This document shows, piece after piece, positions 1-12,117 of a stretch of 64,000 bases of DNA. The notes beneath the pieces were generated by a model. It made no database searches. It was not told the origin of the DNA and was given only the letters and a program-made list of their open reading frames with translations. The stretch comes from Raphanus sativus. Lineage: Eukaryota; Streptophyta; Magnoliopsida; Brassicales; Brassicaceae. A program made the position numbers and the translations under genes. The stretch covers positions 13,060,293 to 13,124,292 of the forward strand of contig NC_079514.1 in NCBI RefSeq assembly GCF_000801105.2. The letters are read 5' to 3'. The stretch's first letter is position 1. Each line of letters begins with the position of its first letter.

Positions 1-1544
1 TTATTATATATTTTTGTGTATATGTAATTGAAATATTCATTTTTAATTATTTTAAATGCATATCTGGTAGTATTATATTTAGGGTTGTTCCATAAAAATG
101 TTTTCTGATTAGTTTAATGAATATTTTGATTATGATACTTGAAAATATTTATGTAAAATTTTTATTCAAATTTTAATTGTTGATAAGTAAATAAATATGT
201 TAACTCATTTGGTTGATAAAAGTCATTTTGAAACCACGTAGCTAAACGATTTGAAAACACATAGATAAACTACATGTTTAACAATATATAACTTTACATA
301 AGTTTTTTTGGCTTAATTTCAGTTTTTTTTAATTATCCTTATTTTATTTTTATTTTAATTTGAGCTAAATAATTTTCTGACATTTTATATTTAATATAAA
401 ATTGAAATTCTGAATAGGTATATTATTGCTATGATTTTTTTAAATTATATGTGGACACTATAAATAATATATATCCTAAGATTTAATTTCTATTATTTCA
501 TTATTTTTAATGAATTTAATATTGACTTCTTTTTTAGGAAATATCTTCAGTTTTTAAATCATATGTTTTTCAGTATGTAATTAAAAGTGCTTTAGATTCT
601 TATTTTTTTTATAATTTCAAATTCTTGTAATCTTTACGATTCTTTATTTATTTCATGTTATTCTTCTGAATATTTTGTTTATATATCAAGCTGATTTTAA
701 TTATTTTGACTTTTTACTAAATCTAATACTGATTTCCTTTTTATGTTGAAAGAAACATTTTTGAAAGTTTTGAAATTTTGTAAGATGATAACTAAAAGGT
801 AATTTGGCATTTTTTGTGCTTTAAAATAATATGTGGACATTCTCAATTATTTTGTGCATCAAATTATATTTAATATATTTTTTAAATATTCTCAGTAGAA
901 TATAACCTATACTTTAAAAATCATGTTTTTAGTTTATATAGGTATAATTGTTCGAAAGTATTGCAATTTAAAATTAATTATTAATTTTGTTTTTCATTCT
1001 TATGTTAATGTTCAAACATTTTTTTATATTAGGTTAAAGAATATATGATGGCTTTTAGTTTATAATATAACTTATCTGACATTTATTTATATTTTAATTT
1101 GAAATAAACAGTATTCGTAATATTAACTTTTTAGAAATAAAAATTTTAAAAAACGATTGGCATTGTTTGGTGCTTTAAAAATATGTAGACATTCTCAATG
1201 ATTTATAATATCAAACTTTATATTGTACATGTTATTTATGAATATTTAAAATAGTATATAACCTAAACTTTGAAAATCATGAGTTTAAATTTAGATTTAT
1301 ATAGTTATAATTGTTTGAAAGTCTTTCATTTTTAAATTAATTATTCTTTTTGTTATTTATTTATTAATTTTTGAAAAACTATTATACTATGTTAACTAAT
1401 ATATATTATTTATATTTTTGTAAATTCATCTTATTTGATATTGATTTATATTTTATTTTGAAATGAATGATTGTTGGTAATATTGACATTTTCAAAATTA
1501 ATAAACGAAAATAACTATTTATCATATTATATATACTATATGAT
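1..1544. other. AT-rich intergenic DNA with a diverged tandem repeat
   Basis: No gene is visible. The stretch is extremely AT-rich. Two diverged copies of one sequence can be aligned by eye, at about 805-1000 and 1157-1345 (offset about 350 bases). Both carry a 'tgctttaaaa...atgtggacattctcaa'-like core followed by an 'aacctatactttaaaaatcat'-like core. A weaker third match lies near 430-480. It is probably old transposon sequence. Confidence 0.6.
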
Positions 1545-1575
1545 ATGGACCGTGCGTTGCACGGGTTTTATTTGA
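1545..1575 (-). mobile_element. Helitron 3'-terminus-like hairpin
   Basis: On the minus strand a short GC hairpin (CCGTGC-AAC-GCACGG) is followed about 10-14 bases later by ATAG and then T. This is the layout of a Helitron 3' end (hairpin, then CTRR, inserted before T), with the first C of CTRR changed. The helicase relic at 2040-2440 lies upstream of it in the same orientation. The other end of this element is not certain. Confidence 0.5.
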
Positions 1576-2039
1576 TGTTTTAATTCACGAACACATAAAA
1601 AGATTGAAAAATTTTTCTCACGTTAGTTCTTGGATTTTCAGTATATATTGGTGACATTTTAATAACAATAATCTGTTTTCTTACATAATTTTTGATTGAT
1701 GTTCTATTTCAATAATAATGGTGTTTTAAATAGTACATTGATATTTTTATTTTTAATAAATATTTCACTTTTATTATTTTTCAAAATAATATTAGCTATA
1801 GTTAATTGAAATATATAGAACTATGAACTCTCTATATTGTTTATATTGTGTAAGACAAACTAAAAGCGATACAATTAAAAATATTAATATTGCATAACAC
1901 CAGTCAATATGTTTTATCGATAGTCAGCTAAATATTGAATATATTTCTAGATAAAACATCAAATTTATTTACTTTAACATTCATGGTGTGACTTTAACAT
2001 CTTTTCTATATACAATATTTTATAAAACACTATTGTCGT

Positions 2040-2440
2040 TATGTTTTAAAAATTTGAAGTTCTCGAGTTGTAGTGACTCTTGATAGTGCGACATATAATT
2101 GTAAGACTGGACTTGACAAATAGAAAAACTTTTTAAGCTTTGACCTTAACTCTGGTTGATAGTCATTTCATAGAACACTTTTATAGAAAATTGAAGTCTT
2201 TTCATTTTGAAAGGTCTTCTTGCATACGTCGGTATGAGACTTATTCTAGGAATACAAATCTGTTTTTCCACATAACTTCCGGTTAGGATTTCGGCTTCAA
2301 TATTCATGTTGTATAGGCGAGTTATTCATAACATTATTCTATTGGAAAGTCTTCCCTTTTTATTTAAATTTCTTAATAGCATGACCTACAACAATCCATT
2401 GGAAAGTCGTTCTCTTTAATTTAAATATCATAGTAGTATG
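2040..2440 (-). pseudogene. Helitron RepHel helicase C-terminal remnant
   Basis: Read on the minus strand, broken frames give the C-terminal part of a PIF1-like Helitron helicase. The clearest piece is QLYVALSRVTTTREL (about 2055-2100), which matches helicase motif VI (YVALSR). Upstream pieces resemble the usual 'IPRISLIPT' and 'FYEMTINQS' segments (about 2130-2270). Stop codons and frameshifts interrupt every frame, so the gene is dead. About 2338-2450 holds a roughly 60-base near-duplicate ('attggaaagtc...atgacctacaacaa'). The relic shows that this AT-rich area derives at least partly from a once-autonomous Helitron whose 3' end may be the hairpin at 1545. Confidence 0.7.
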
Positions 2441-3840
2441 ATCTACAACAACATAACCAATTTTTATATGTTGATACGAATAAACACACAGAATCATAAT
2501 CACATATAAGCATAAGAGTCACATTAACTTAGTCACAATAGCATAACAGCTGGACAAAATATCCGTAAATTTTGATTTTATCTGTTTCGATTTGAACCTA
2601 AATTCCAAATATATGTAACTCTACGAAGCAAAGAAAATACTTATATGCAATATCTGTAAGAAACGAAGCAAATCACAAAATACTAATATTATTAAGAATG
2701 AATATCTGATCTGATCCGTTATATGAATACATATACATGTATGTAAAGACGTACATATATATATATATATAATTTATATAAATATTATATTGTATATAAG
2801 TTTTATAGTACTTTTTAATAAATTTATTAAGTTATTTATTAGAATTTTAAGAGTAACAAATTTTTATTTTTGTAATAAAATGTTATTATTATAAATGTTA
2901 TTATTATTTTATATTATTTTTGGAATTTATGATTTATTTACTAATTTTAATTTATTTTTGCGGATCAAATCGGATATCCTGTCGAAAATCTAAAATTATC
3001 TGAATATCCAGAGTACCGAATATCCGTGTGGCTACAGATCGAATTGGATCAAATAATTGATTATTATAACAAAATGGATCGGATCAGAATATCTCCAAAA
3101 ATCCGGATATCCGATTCATGTTCACCACTACATCTATATGTACAAACGACTAAGTATAATTGTAACAATAACTAATGTATAACAGCATAACAATTATATT
3201 ATTTTTAGAAAAAGTTCAACATCAGTTTACTGTGAAGATCAGGATATCTAGTTATTTCCTCATGTGACACCAAAAAAAAAAGATAACACGCGAAGATGTG
3301 AAAGAACATGCAAGAAAACTCACCGGATATTTTTTCTTGCTCAATCCTGCAAAAAATTACTTTTTAAAACACAAATTGTTTTTATTATCTTCCTATATAT
3401 TTTATTAATCATAAGATATTTTAACAAATGTCAAAATTTATAAGGAAAATTAATATCAAATAATATTTTACAATTATCTTTTTTGGGATTTTGGAAAAGG
3501 AAAATTAGTATTAAATAAGTTATTTTACAAACTTCTCTTCTTTAATATTTGTAAAAAGGAAATTTTCTAAATATTACTATTAAATAATTTTTAAAATTAA
3601 ATTTTACAATTAAAATATTTTTTAAATTAAATTTTACTATTAAATTAACGAAAATTATTTCTTCAATTTCTTTTAATTTTATTAGTATATATATTTTTAA
3701 TCATGAGATATTATATGAATATTATTAAGTATCTAAAAGAATATTTCTAAAAGAATATTATTAAGTATTTTTTAAATTTTCTTTTTACTCTTAAATAATT
3801 TTAAAATTCGTTTTTGTTTTTATTCTTAGTATATATTGTT
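2441..3840. other. AT-rich non-coding DNA, Helitron-associated
   Basis: No gene is visible. There is a short (TA)n run near 2755-2771 and AT-rich sequence like the interior of the flanking Helitron-type repeats. A GC-richer patch at 2955-3125 contains repeated 'ggatat'/'atatccg' words ('cggatatcc', 'gaatatccg', 'ccggatatccg'), a degenerate short-motif repeat of unknown role. Confidence 0.4.
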
Positions 3841-3844
3841 TACT

Positions 3845-6806
3845 ATTAGATATACTTACAATTACTTTTTAACAAAATTTGTTTTTGTTATTATCTTATA
3901 TATATTTTTAATTATAATATAGATTAACCCATGTCGCAATCTTAAAAATTTTAATGACACGTGTCGCGATCATGTTAATTAGTAACTTTGAAGAACCAAG
4001 CTTTATATAATAAGAAGTAATTTTAAATTTTCTTTTACTCTTAAATAATTTCAAAATTCGTTTTTTGTTTTTATTTCTTAGTATATATTGTTTTATTCAT
4101 GATATATTCTAAAACATGTCGCATTATTTAAAAAAGAAATTACTATTAAATAATATTTTGTTTAAGATTTTTAAAATGGAAATTTACTATATAATTAATT
4201 TCACCAAAAATTGTTTTTAATATCTTAATATATTTTTTAAAATTATAAAGTAGTTTAACACATATCACAATTTTAAATGTATAATTGTCATGTGTCACAA
4301 TCATGTTAATTAACAACTTTGAAGAACCAATTTTCCTATTAAGTAATTTTAGAATATTATTAAGTATTTTTAAAAAATTTCATTTTTACTATTAAATCAA
4401 TTTTAAAAACTAATTTATTTCAAAATTCTTTTTTTGTTATCTTAGTATATATATTTTATATCATTATGAATTTTAACCTCTTTAAAATATTAAAGGAAAA
4501 TTACTATCAAATAATTACTTGTAACTATGTTTTGTTTAAGATTTAAAATGGAAAATTACTATTAGATATACTTACAATTACTTTTTAACAAAATTGTGTT
4601 TTGTTATTATCTTAATATATATTTTAATTATAATATAGATTAACACATGTCGCAATCTTAAAAATTTAATGACACGTGTCGCGATCATGTTAATTAGTAA
4701 CTTTGAAGAAGACCAAGCTTTATAAATAAGATAAACTAGATATGATCGCGACACGTGTCAATAAAATTTTAAGATTGGCGACATGTGTTAATCTATATTA
4801 TAATTAAAAATATATATTAAGATAATAACATAAACAAATTTTGTTAAAAAGTAATGTAAGTAATTATTTGATAGTAATTTTCCTTTTTTAAAATCCTAAA
4901 CAAAACATAGTTGTAAATAATTATTTGATAGTAATTTTCCTTTTAATATTTTTAAGAGGTTAATATTTATTTTATCAGTTTAAGTTATATATTATATAAT
5001 ATTAATTTCGTTTTATTTTATCTTTTTGGAGATATTAACATTTTAAAATAATAAAATAATCTGTTTTTCTACTTTCGATACTTTAGCACTAATTTTGTAA
5101 TTTATTATATCTAAAAAGAAGTAATTTTTTTTTATTATTATTATTTTTTTTCTTTGATTTTCCATTTTCTATAACAATTACCATTTATTCAAGTAAGTTG
5201 TTAAATGTTAATATGTATTTGGTTAGTTTATGTTATATATATAATATTAATTGCGTTTTTTTAAATAACTTTTTGTAAATATTAACTTTTAAAAAAAATA
5301 ACAAATTAAAAGGATGATGTGTTATATTTTAACAGGTCGTTTAAAATCCTATGATTTTATTTTATTTTATTTAAATAAATTCATTAAATAAATTCATTAA
5401 ATAAATTCCTTTTATTTTTATTAGTATTTATATATTTAATTATGAGATATTCTAATACATGTCACAATATTAAAATAAATTACTATCAATTAATATTCTG
5501 AAATTATATTTTATTTAAGATTTAAAAATGGAAATTACTATATATTTAATTTATAACAAAAATCGTTTTTATTATCTTTGTATATTTATTTTTAATTTTG
5601 AGATAGTTTAATACATATCACATGTCATATTAACTTTTTTAAAAAATAACAAATTAAAAGGATGATGTGTTATATTTTAACAGGTCGTTTAAAATCCTAT
5701 GATTTTATTTTATTTTATTTAAAATAAATTCATTAAATAAATTCATTAAATAAATTCTTTTTATTTTATTAGTATTTATATATTTAATTATGAGATATTC
5801 TAATACATGTCACAATATTAAAATAAAATTACTATCAATTAATATTCTGAAATTATATTTTATTTAAGATTTAAAAATGGAAATTACTATATTTAATTTA
5901 TAAAAAAAATCGTTTTATTATCTTTGTATATTTATTTTTAATTTGAGATAGTTTAATACATATCACATGTCGCGATCATGTTAATTAGTAACTTTGAAGA
6001 ACCAAAATTTTATATAATATGATTCATTGTAACAAATTAAATTACAATTTCAGTTAGAAAATAATAATTAGGACAAACACACATAAGCATATATTCACAA
6101 CTAAACGTATTGAAGTAGAAACTTTACGCTGACATGAACTTATTATCTAAAACAACATTATATTAAGCAGCATGGCAATAATCATATGTATGTACAAACG
6201 CATAATCATAATAGTGGCCATGACATACGTAAGACAATAATGAAAAGCGGAAAATTTACGTTGACATGAACTTACACTACCTAGAACAACATTATATTAG
6301 TAAACAGCATGATAATAATCATATGTATGCACAAACGCCTAATCATATTAGTGGCCATAACATACGCAAGCAGATTTTAACTTAAGCAGCATGACAATAA
6401 TGACAAAAGAAATCAATGCCTGAACGGCTGAACCTCACCTTATATCTCTTCTTAAATCAATAATTATGTTTGGTAATCAAATATGAGAAGTGAAAAATAT
6501 AAGTGAGTTTAGTTCTATATATGTAGATGTGAATAATCCTAGTTCTTTTTAGTTTATCATTTGAATAAAGGAAAATTAACATTATACTTTTTTCATTTTT
6601 TTGGTCTAAGTTTTAGGAAAAAAAGATAATTACTATTAAATATTTTTTGATATATATATTTTTAATTTCTTTACAGTAATCTTTTCTTCATGATTTTAGT
6701 AAAGGAAAATTAGTATTTAATGATATATGAATTTGTAAAAATGAAAATTACTATTTTTTAATTTATAATAATATTAAAATTTCTAAAAACAAAGATTACT
6801 ATTTTT
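3845..6806. repeat. Cluster of Helitron 5'-end-like repeats, direct and inverted
   Basis: A sequence containing 'gacacgtgtcgcgatcatg' followed by 'ttaattagtaactttgaag' recurs at about 3955-4017, 4295-4330, 4672-4735 and 5968-6012; it returns at 13055-13100 and 14085-14147. An inverted copy starts at about 4738, so 4568-4697 and 4746-4862 can fold back on each other. The outer edge of the 14.1-kb copy is a good Helitron 5' end (TC on the minus strand). The others look like truncated or nested copies of the same family. About 5290-5640 and 5640-5995 are a near-identical tandem pair. No coding capacity is seen. Confidence 0.6.
5473..6806 (+). repeat. Long direct repeat, copy 1 (about 1.33 kb)
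   Basis: This segment aligns almost base for base with 12556-13893 in the same orientation, with only scattered substitutions and small indels noticed by eye (for example 'cgcgatcatg' against 'cccgatcatg' near the middle). Both copies share an internal duplication of about 120 bases (around 6120-6245 and 6255-6375 here). Copy 2 lies inside a Helitron with both ends, so copy 1 is best read as a truncated copy of the same Helitron. Its match stops abruptly at 6806. Confidence 0.8.
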
Positions 6807-6961
6807 AAACAACTATTTTGGTGTTTTCTTTAGATAACTGATCGGGGGGGGGGGATGGTACAATCTCTTTTACATCTTTAGCTAAAACCATTACTCAAAA
6901 CAGAAACATGAAAGAAAAAAAACTAAAACCAAAGAAAAAGACATATTTATAAAAATTTCGT

Positions 6962-8097
6962 CTAGTCTATTTTTTCATAAGGAACATGAGCATATCCTCC
7001 TAACCTTACTTTCCACTTATTCCAAAAGCGAGCAAGCCAGCCTTCGGATTTGATGTGTTCATCATCGGGTTTTTGGACATGACTATTTGCTTTCTTTCTC
7101 TCCCGAGAAAGCTTATCAAGCTTTGTCTTCAACCAATCAACCTTGAATCCTGCTCGTGTTAGATCCATCAACTCGCTGCGAGCGTTGGATAGCTCAGTAT
7201 CGGTGAAGCTGTGTGCAGGCTTGTTCAGTGTCTCGATAAGGCCGAGGAGAAGATTTATGTATGCCGTCTTCACGAGTTGACTCCTTTGTCTGAAATTTGC
7301 TGCAATGTCCCGGTGTTTCTTCAAAAGCTTACTCACTGGAGCAACCTGTCATTATTGTCAACATGTGCAAAAATATATATGTTAAAATCAGAAAAGAGAA
7401 TATAAAAAAAAAACATCCATGTAACTAATAAATAAATACCTGAGAAACAAGAACTCGGAAACCCATATAATCTACCATCTCCTTCCCAGTTATACCTCCT
7501 TCATCAACAACTTCATGTACTTGTATTTCTACCTTAACGATCAGTTTGCTATTCTCCAGAGATCCTTTTTCTTTAAGCTTTTTAAGGGGCAGTTCCTTTG
7601 ACCTACCCCATTTTTCGGTGTAAGCACAGAACAACTTACAGAGTTCTGTCAGACCAAAAACATAAATATTAGTTTTGAAAAATATTTAAGCACAGAACAC
7701 ACACACACATGCACAATCAGTGCCGGCCCTAAGATTTTGGGGGCCTGTTACACTGTCTATGTAAATAAAAATTTTGGGGGCCTAAAAAAAATTTTTGGAG
7801 GCTTATGTCTATGTAATTTTCTTCAAAATTTTTCGGAGGCCTGTTGCAAATGTTTCATTACGCATTGCTCAGGGCCGGCCCTGTGCACAATAGAAGGTAA
7901 TTAGTATATTTTTTACCAGGCCTTCTGCAGAGCTCTTTGCCTGACTGATTCAACAGAATGAAGGAAAAACTAGCTCTTCTTTTCCATCCAAGTCGGAGCG
8001 TTTCAGGATTCGCAACGCCGAGGTACACAGACAAGTATTGATCTTCATCTTTTCTTCCTTTGGGAAGAACTCCAACAAACCTTAAAAGAAAGACACA
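6962..8097 (-). pseudogene. MATH and coiled-coil domain protein, 5'-truncated
   Basis: Three minus-strand exons encode the C-terminal part of an Arabidopsis-type MATH/coiled-coil protein. About 8097-7913 gives the late MATH strands ('LGVANPETLRLGW', 'FSFILLNQSG'). About 7653-7441 gives the end of the MATH domain ('VDYMGFRVLVSQ'). 7346-6962 gives the helical tail ('AYINLLLGLIETL', 'LTRAGFKVDWLKTKL'). Splice signals are plausible: donor after 7913 and acceptor before about 7653. The beginning of the MATH domain and the start codon are missing: the sequence upstream of 8097 is unrelated and belongs to a repeat-rich element, so the gene is a truncated relic or fragment. The intron between the first two exons contains a hAT-type MITE. 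MATH/CC proteins form a large, fast-duplicating family in Brassicaceae. Confidence 0.75.
7718..7883. mobile_element. hAT-type MITE, 166 bp
   Basis: The element begins CAGTGCCGGCCCT and ends AGGGCCGGCCCTG, giving 13-base terminal inverted repeats with one mismatch. It is flanked by a perfect 8-bp target-site duplication, TGCACAAT, at 7710-7717 and 7884-7891. An 8-bp duplication with CAG-starting termini is the hAT signature. It has no coding capacity and lies in an intron of the truncated MATH gene. Confidence 0.9.
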
Positions 8098-8119
8098 GAT
8101 TAACTAAACGCTTTGCTGA

Positions 8120-10100
8120 TAATTAATAGAGTTATTTTCACTCTAAGACAGTTTATGTATTTTTATTACATGATAAGGCAGTTATAGTGTGTGGGGTAGT
8201 TTATGTGTGAAAGGACTCAAAATGCCCCTAACTAAATCCTAACCGGCGCAGCTTCTTCCTTTCGTTTAGTTTGGTTTTGTAACTGTTTTTTTTCTTGTTT
8301 TTAAATTTCGAAAATTTTGTGGACCCGGGGACATAATTAAATCGCTTTAATTTGGGAGACGGTTCAGCGACTTTTTAATTTTGCAGTTTCACCATTATTT
8401 TTCAGTTTACGCAAACCAAGGTTTTTAGAGAGAAATATCTTGGGAGATTAAGTTGGAGAGGTATTCCGTTCTTCGTCGAGCGATTCAAAACAACGGCGGC
8501 CGTGGAGCGCATTTTACGATGGCTAGAACACGATGTAGAAGATGGACACATTCACGATGAAAGTGATGTACGAATGGACATTAAAGAATTCAAGTGATGT
8601 ACAGATGGACACATTCACGATGCAAGTCTGAACCGTGTATACTTTGTAGCGCATGGATATTGATGTATGCATGGACATTGCATTTTACAAGACACAAGTA
8701 TAGAACGTGGTTGTACATTTGAACGTTTTGTGGTTATTACATGTTGCACACATGTACACTAGCTAAAAAGGAAATGGGATATGTATTGTATGCAAACCGT
8801 GACATCTATGAAAACATGGACATCGAGCTTAATTGTACACATGTACAAACAACATAATGTCCATTTTAAAAGCAGTTGGACATTGGGACTAATGTATACA
8901 CGTATGGATGTCCTTAATGTACAGTACGATGTGAGTACCCTGAACACATGTACATGAGATGTATGTTCATTGTACATGTTGGTGAACCTGGGCATAAACT
9001 GAATGCATGAAAGTCGAACCCGATTGTACACATGGACGTCGCTTTATATTGTATATTAGTGTACATGACATCTTTGAAAACATGGACATCGAAATTAATT
9101 GTACACATGTACAAACAATGTAATGTCCATTTTAAAAGCAAAAGCAGTTGGACTTTGGGACTAATGTATACACGTATGGATGTCTTTAATGTACATTACG
9201 ATGTGAGTACCCTAAACACATGTACACGAGATGTATTTTCATTGTACATATTGGTGAACCTGAGTATAAACTGAATGCATGAAAATCGAACCCGATTGTA
9301 CAGATGGACGTCGCTTTACATTGTACAGATGGACACCAACAGGAATATACATGTTTAACGTTGTGGAACATTGGAACTAATGTGTGGACGTGTGTAGCAG
9401 GGCTTAAAGTACATTAGACGCCCCCTACTGTATGCGTGAACAGAAACATGCATGTACATTGTATAAGCCATGGAGGATGGCCACTGAAGTACAAACTTGT
9501 AAAGATCCTTTATTGTACACAAAGACAAACCCAGGTACGTGACGTGTACAACATGTGGTTCATGGACAGTATGTATGCATGGGCATTGGGTCTATACACA
9601 TGTATGGTAAGCAAACTGTGAAGTCATGTACACTACGTAAAAAAGACATTGTTTATACGTACATACTGTGAACGTGACATTTAGCAGACAATGTACAACT
9701 TCTTGTAGGTTTTGATTCTCAGAATAAACATATTTCTTGCAGCAGAAAACCGTCCGAAGAATATGATGTTTTCTGAAGTTTTAATTTTTTTTTAGAATAA
9801 GGAAAATAAGAAAAGTTGATAAAGAACTGTGATATGGTTAAACCCAGATAATCTGAGCCGTCGGTTAGTGGGACAGATGATGTAATTGGATGGTTAGGAA
9901 TTGGTAGATATAAGTCATGTCAAAAATAGCAGACAAGATCTACACCGTCCAAAAAAAATTAAAATGAGTGGTGGAGAGCTGTTCCCGCTAAAACACTAGA
10001 TTTAGTTAGACAAAGGGTTAGGACAAAAAAGGAAGCTGTTAAGAAAAACTGCCTCAGTAGCAATAAGTGCTTCATCTTGTAATTAAAAACTTGAAACTGT
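8120..10100. mobile_element. Probable non-autonomous element with TGTACA-rich repeats
   Basis: The two edges are weakly inverted copies: 'ttattttcactctaagaca' plus 'gttt' at about 8130 against the reverse complement of 'aaactgcctcagtagcaataa' at about 10055. They are followed inward by 'cctaactaaatcctaacc' against 'tagttagacaaagggttagg' in opposite orientation. This suggests a long-terminal-repeat DNA transposon of Mutator type, but I find no clear target-site duplication. The middle (8530-9660) is filled with variants of the palindromic word TGTACA(C/T)ATG and contains a tandem duplication (separate entry). The element separates the MATH relic from any upstream exon. There is no convincing gene; the short open frames here follow the repeat. 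Confidence 0.4.
8801..9325 (+). repeat. Tandem duplication, period about 266 bp
   Basis: Copy 1 (8801-9066) and copy 2 (9067 to about 9325) align along their whole length, with scattered substitutions and a 6-base insertion in copy 2. Each begins 'gacatct(a/t)tgaaaacatgg' and ends near 'gatggacgtcgctt'. Both are rich in palindromic TGTACA words. Looser TGTACATGGACA-like words continue on both sides (8560-8760, 9330-9660). Confidence 0.85.
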
Positions 10101-10403
10101 TCCGTAGTGTAAATTTTTTTAATTAATAACAGTTATTTTGTTGAATGAGATTTAAAAAATAAAAATCAAAACACATAGACATATCCGTTACCATTCGCAG
10201 CCGCCACTTAAGAATATAGGAGATCGTATCACATCTACTTTCTCCCAGAAGTTCTCTATCTCAAACGAGAAACTCGTCTTCTTTTTATTCTCCATTATGT
10301 ATTGCTTCGGGTTTCGAGCAAAAGAGAGTTAATATGTTGCTTTTTGCACCAGTAATAAAAGGAGTTTGTTATATATATATTTTTAGGGTTTTACAGAACC
10401 CTA
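10101..10403. other. Short gap between elements
   Basis: No gene is identified. About 10190-10330 is less AT-rich and looks like leader-type sequence ('tctcccagaagttctctatc'), but no open frame or splice signal supports a gene. Confidence 0.4.
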
Positions 10404-12091
10404 CACTACAAAAAAATAGATGTATAACATCATTTATTTTGTATTTTTGTATCAATTATAAATGATACAAAGTAATTTTGCATCACTTAAATAAATGACT
10501 CTGAAAGTGGTGATGCAAATAATTTACATCATTTTATTAATAACTGATGTAAAAATATCAAATATTTGCATCAATTGTTATTAGTGATATCAATATATAT
10601 CAGTTACTAAAAATGATGCTAATATTTATATCAATTACTAAATGATGTTATAATTTTCATTAATCAGAAATAATTCATTTAATTATTTATTAATAACTGA
10701 TGTAAACTTAATTCCAGTTTCGAAAATTATTTAATAATTATATCATTTAAAATTATTAATTTAAATAATTTTATATAATTTAAAATTGATATCAGTATAT
10801 ATACATGTCAGTAAATAAATAAATCAAAATACTTTTTCATTAACCATTTTATTTTTCTTTCAATTAATGTAGATACAATATAATCAAGAACAAAAGAGTT
10901 ACAGAAAATAGAAACAACCTCCAAAAATGAAAAAAATGGAATTAAAAAAAAGTAAAAACATAACTAGTCGTAAAAGTTCTTCAATAGGATTTTATCTTTT
11001 TTTTTCTGGTAAAAGTAGGATTTTATCTTGTTCTCTGTTATGTATCTTCTCTCCAGTTTGGTGGTGTTTAAAGCTGATAACTGCTCCTACAAAAAAATCA
11101 TAATCATCATGCTTTGTTTACACGAGTTTGAAAGTGAAGATTTACACGAGTTTGTTAATATTGACTAACCTTAATCCATGGTGTAAGATAAACAACTGCC
11201 TGTCTTTACGGAAGTTCCAAGAGTTTCTTATTCAGATCTGCAGATTCAAACCCTTTTAAACCTCACACCTAGATAGCGATAACCTTTTTGAGCGACGAAG
11301 GATCCGTCTCTGGTTTAGTTTTGGGATGTTGGGGTTACAACCAGTACTTCTTCTGTAATAAACATGGCCGTATTTGTTTGCGGTAGGCACACAAATCCCC
11401 AACTAGTAAAGAGAAACATAGAGCAAAACATGTTGGAACTACAAAAGTGGTGGAGGAAAACGTGAAAAGATTGTAGTTAACCATGATGAATGGTGAATGA
11501 GTAGTTATAGAAAATTTGTTATAGAACGTGGAAGATGAGATTTTTTAAGGATTTTATTTGTTATAGCATAACAGTTATACGACTATCGCCATTTATTTAC
11601 ACTCTAGTTAATTTTTTTTTCCTTTTTGGTTCAGTTCTCCTTTTAATTTCTTATATAAAGTTTTTTCACTGATAAAATATTGAAGTGTTTTAAAAATTAC
11701 AGTCACAACTGATGCTTAGTATAAATTTAATTGATGTCAAAAACTAAAATCAAACGACACTTGATAATTAGAGTCAGTTTTTCCAAATCCATTTTTATCT
11801 AACATCACTTTTATATTGATATAAATGTTGCATCATTTTTTAATTGATGCTAATACAAATTACATAAAACATCAGTTAAATAACTGATGCTATTTCATAT
11901 TTAGTGTCAATTATTTGGAAACGATGTGAATTAATATCAGTTTTATTTAAATGATGTTATATTAATCGATAATATTATTATTAATGTTAAATACACTATT
12001 TTACATCACTTACTAATAAGTAATTTAAATTAGTATCAGTTTTTCTTGTGATACTATTTATCTGATTTAATCTAGTCTTTTTTTTGTAGTG
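10404..12091. mobile_element. Non-autonomous CACTA (En/Spm) element, 1688 bp
   Basis: The element starts CACTACAAAAAAA and ends TTTTTTTGTAGTG, and is flanked by the 3-bp target-site duplication CTA (10401-10403 and 12092-12094). Both sub-terminal regions (about 10420-10730 and 11680-12050) are crowded with short repeats of the 'tgatgtaaa' / 'catcagttattaa' type in both orientations. This is typical of the transposase-binding arrays of CACTA elements. The interior (about 10980-11560) has no recognisable transposase and no convincing captured gene. It lies immediately next to the Helitron that starts at 12118. Confidence 0.88.
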
Positions 12092-12117
12092 CTACTCCAA
12101 CCAAAATAAAAAAATTA

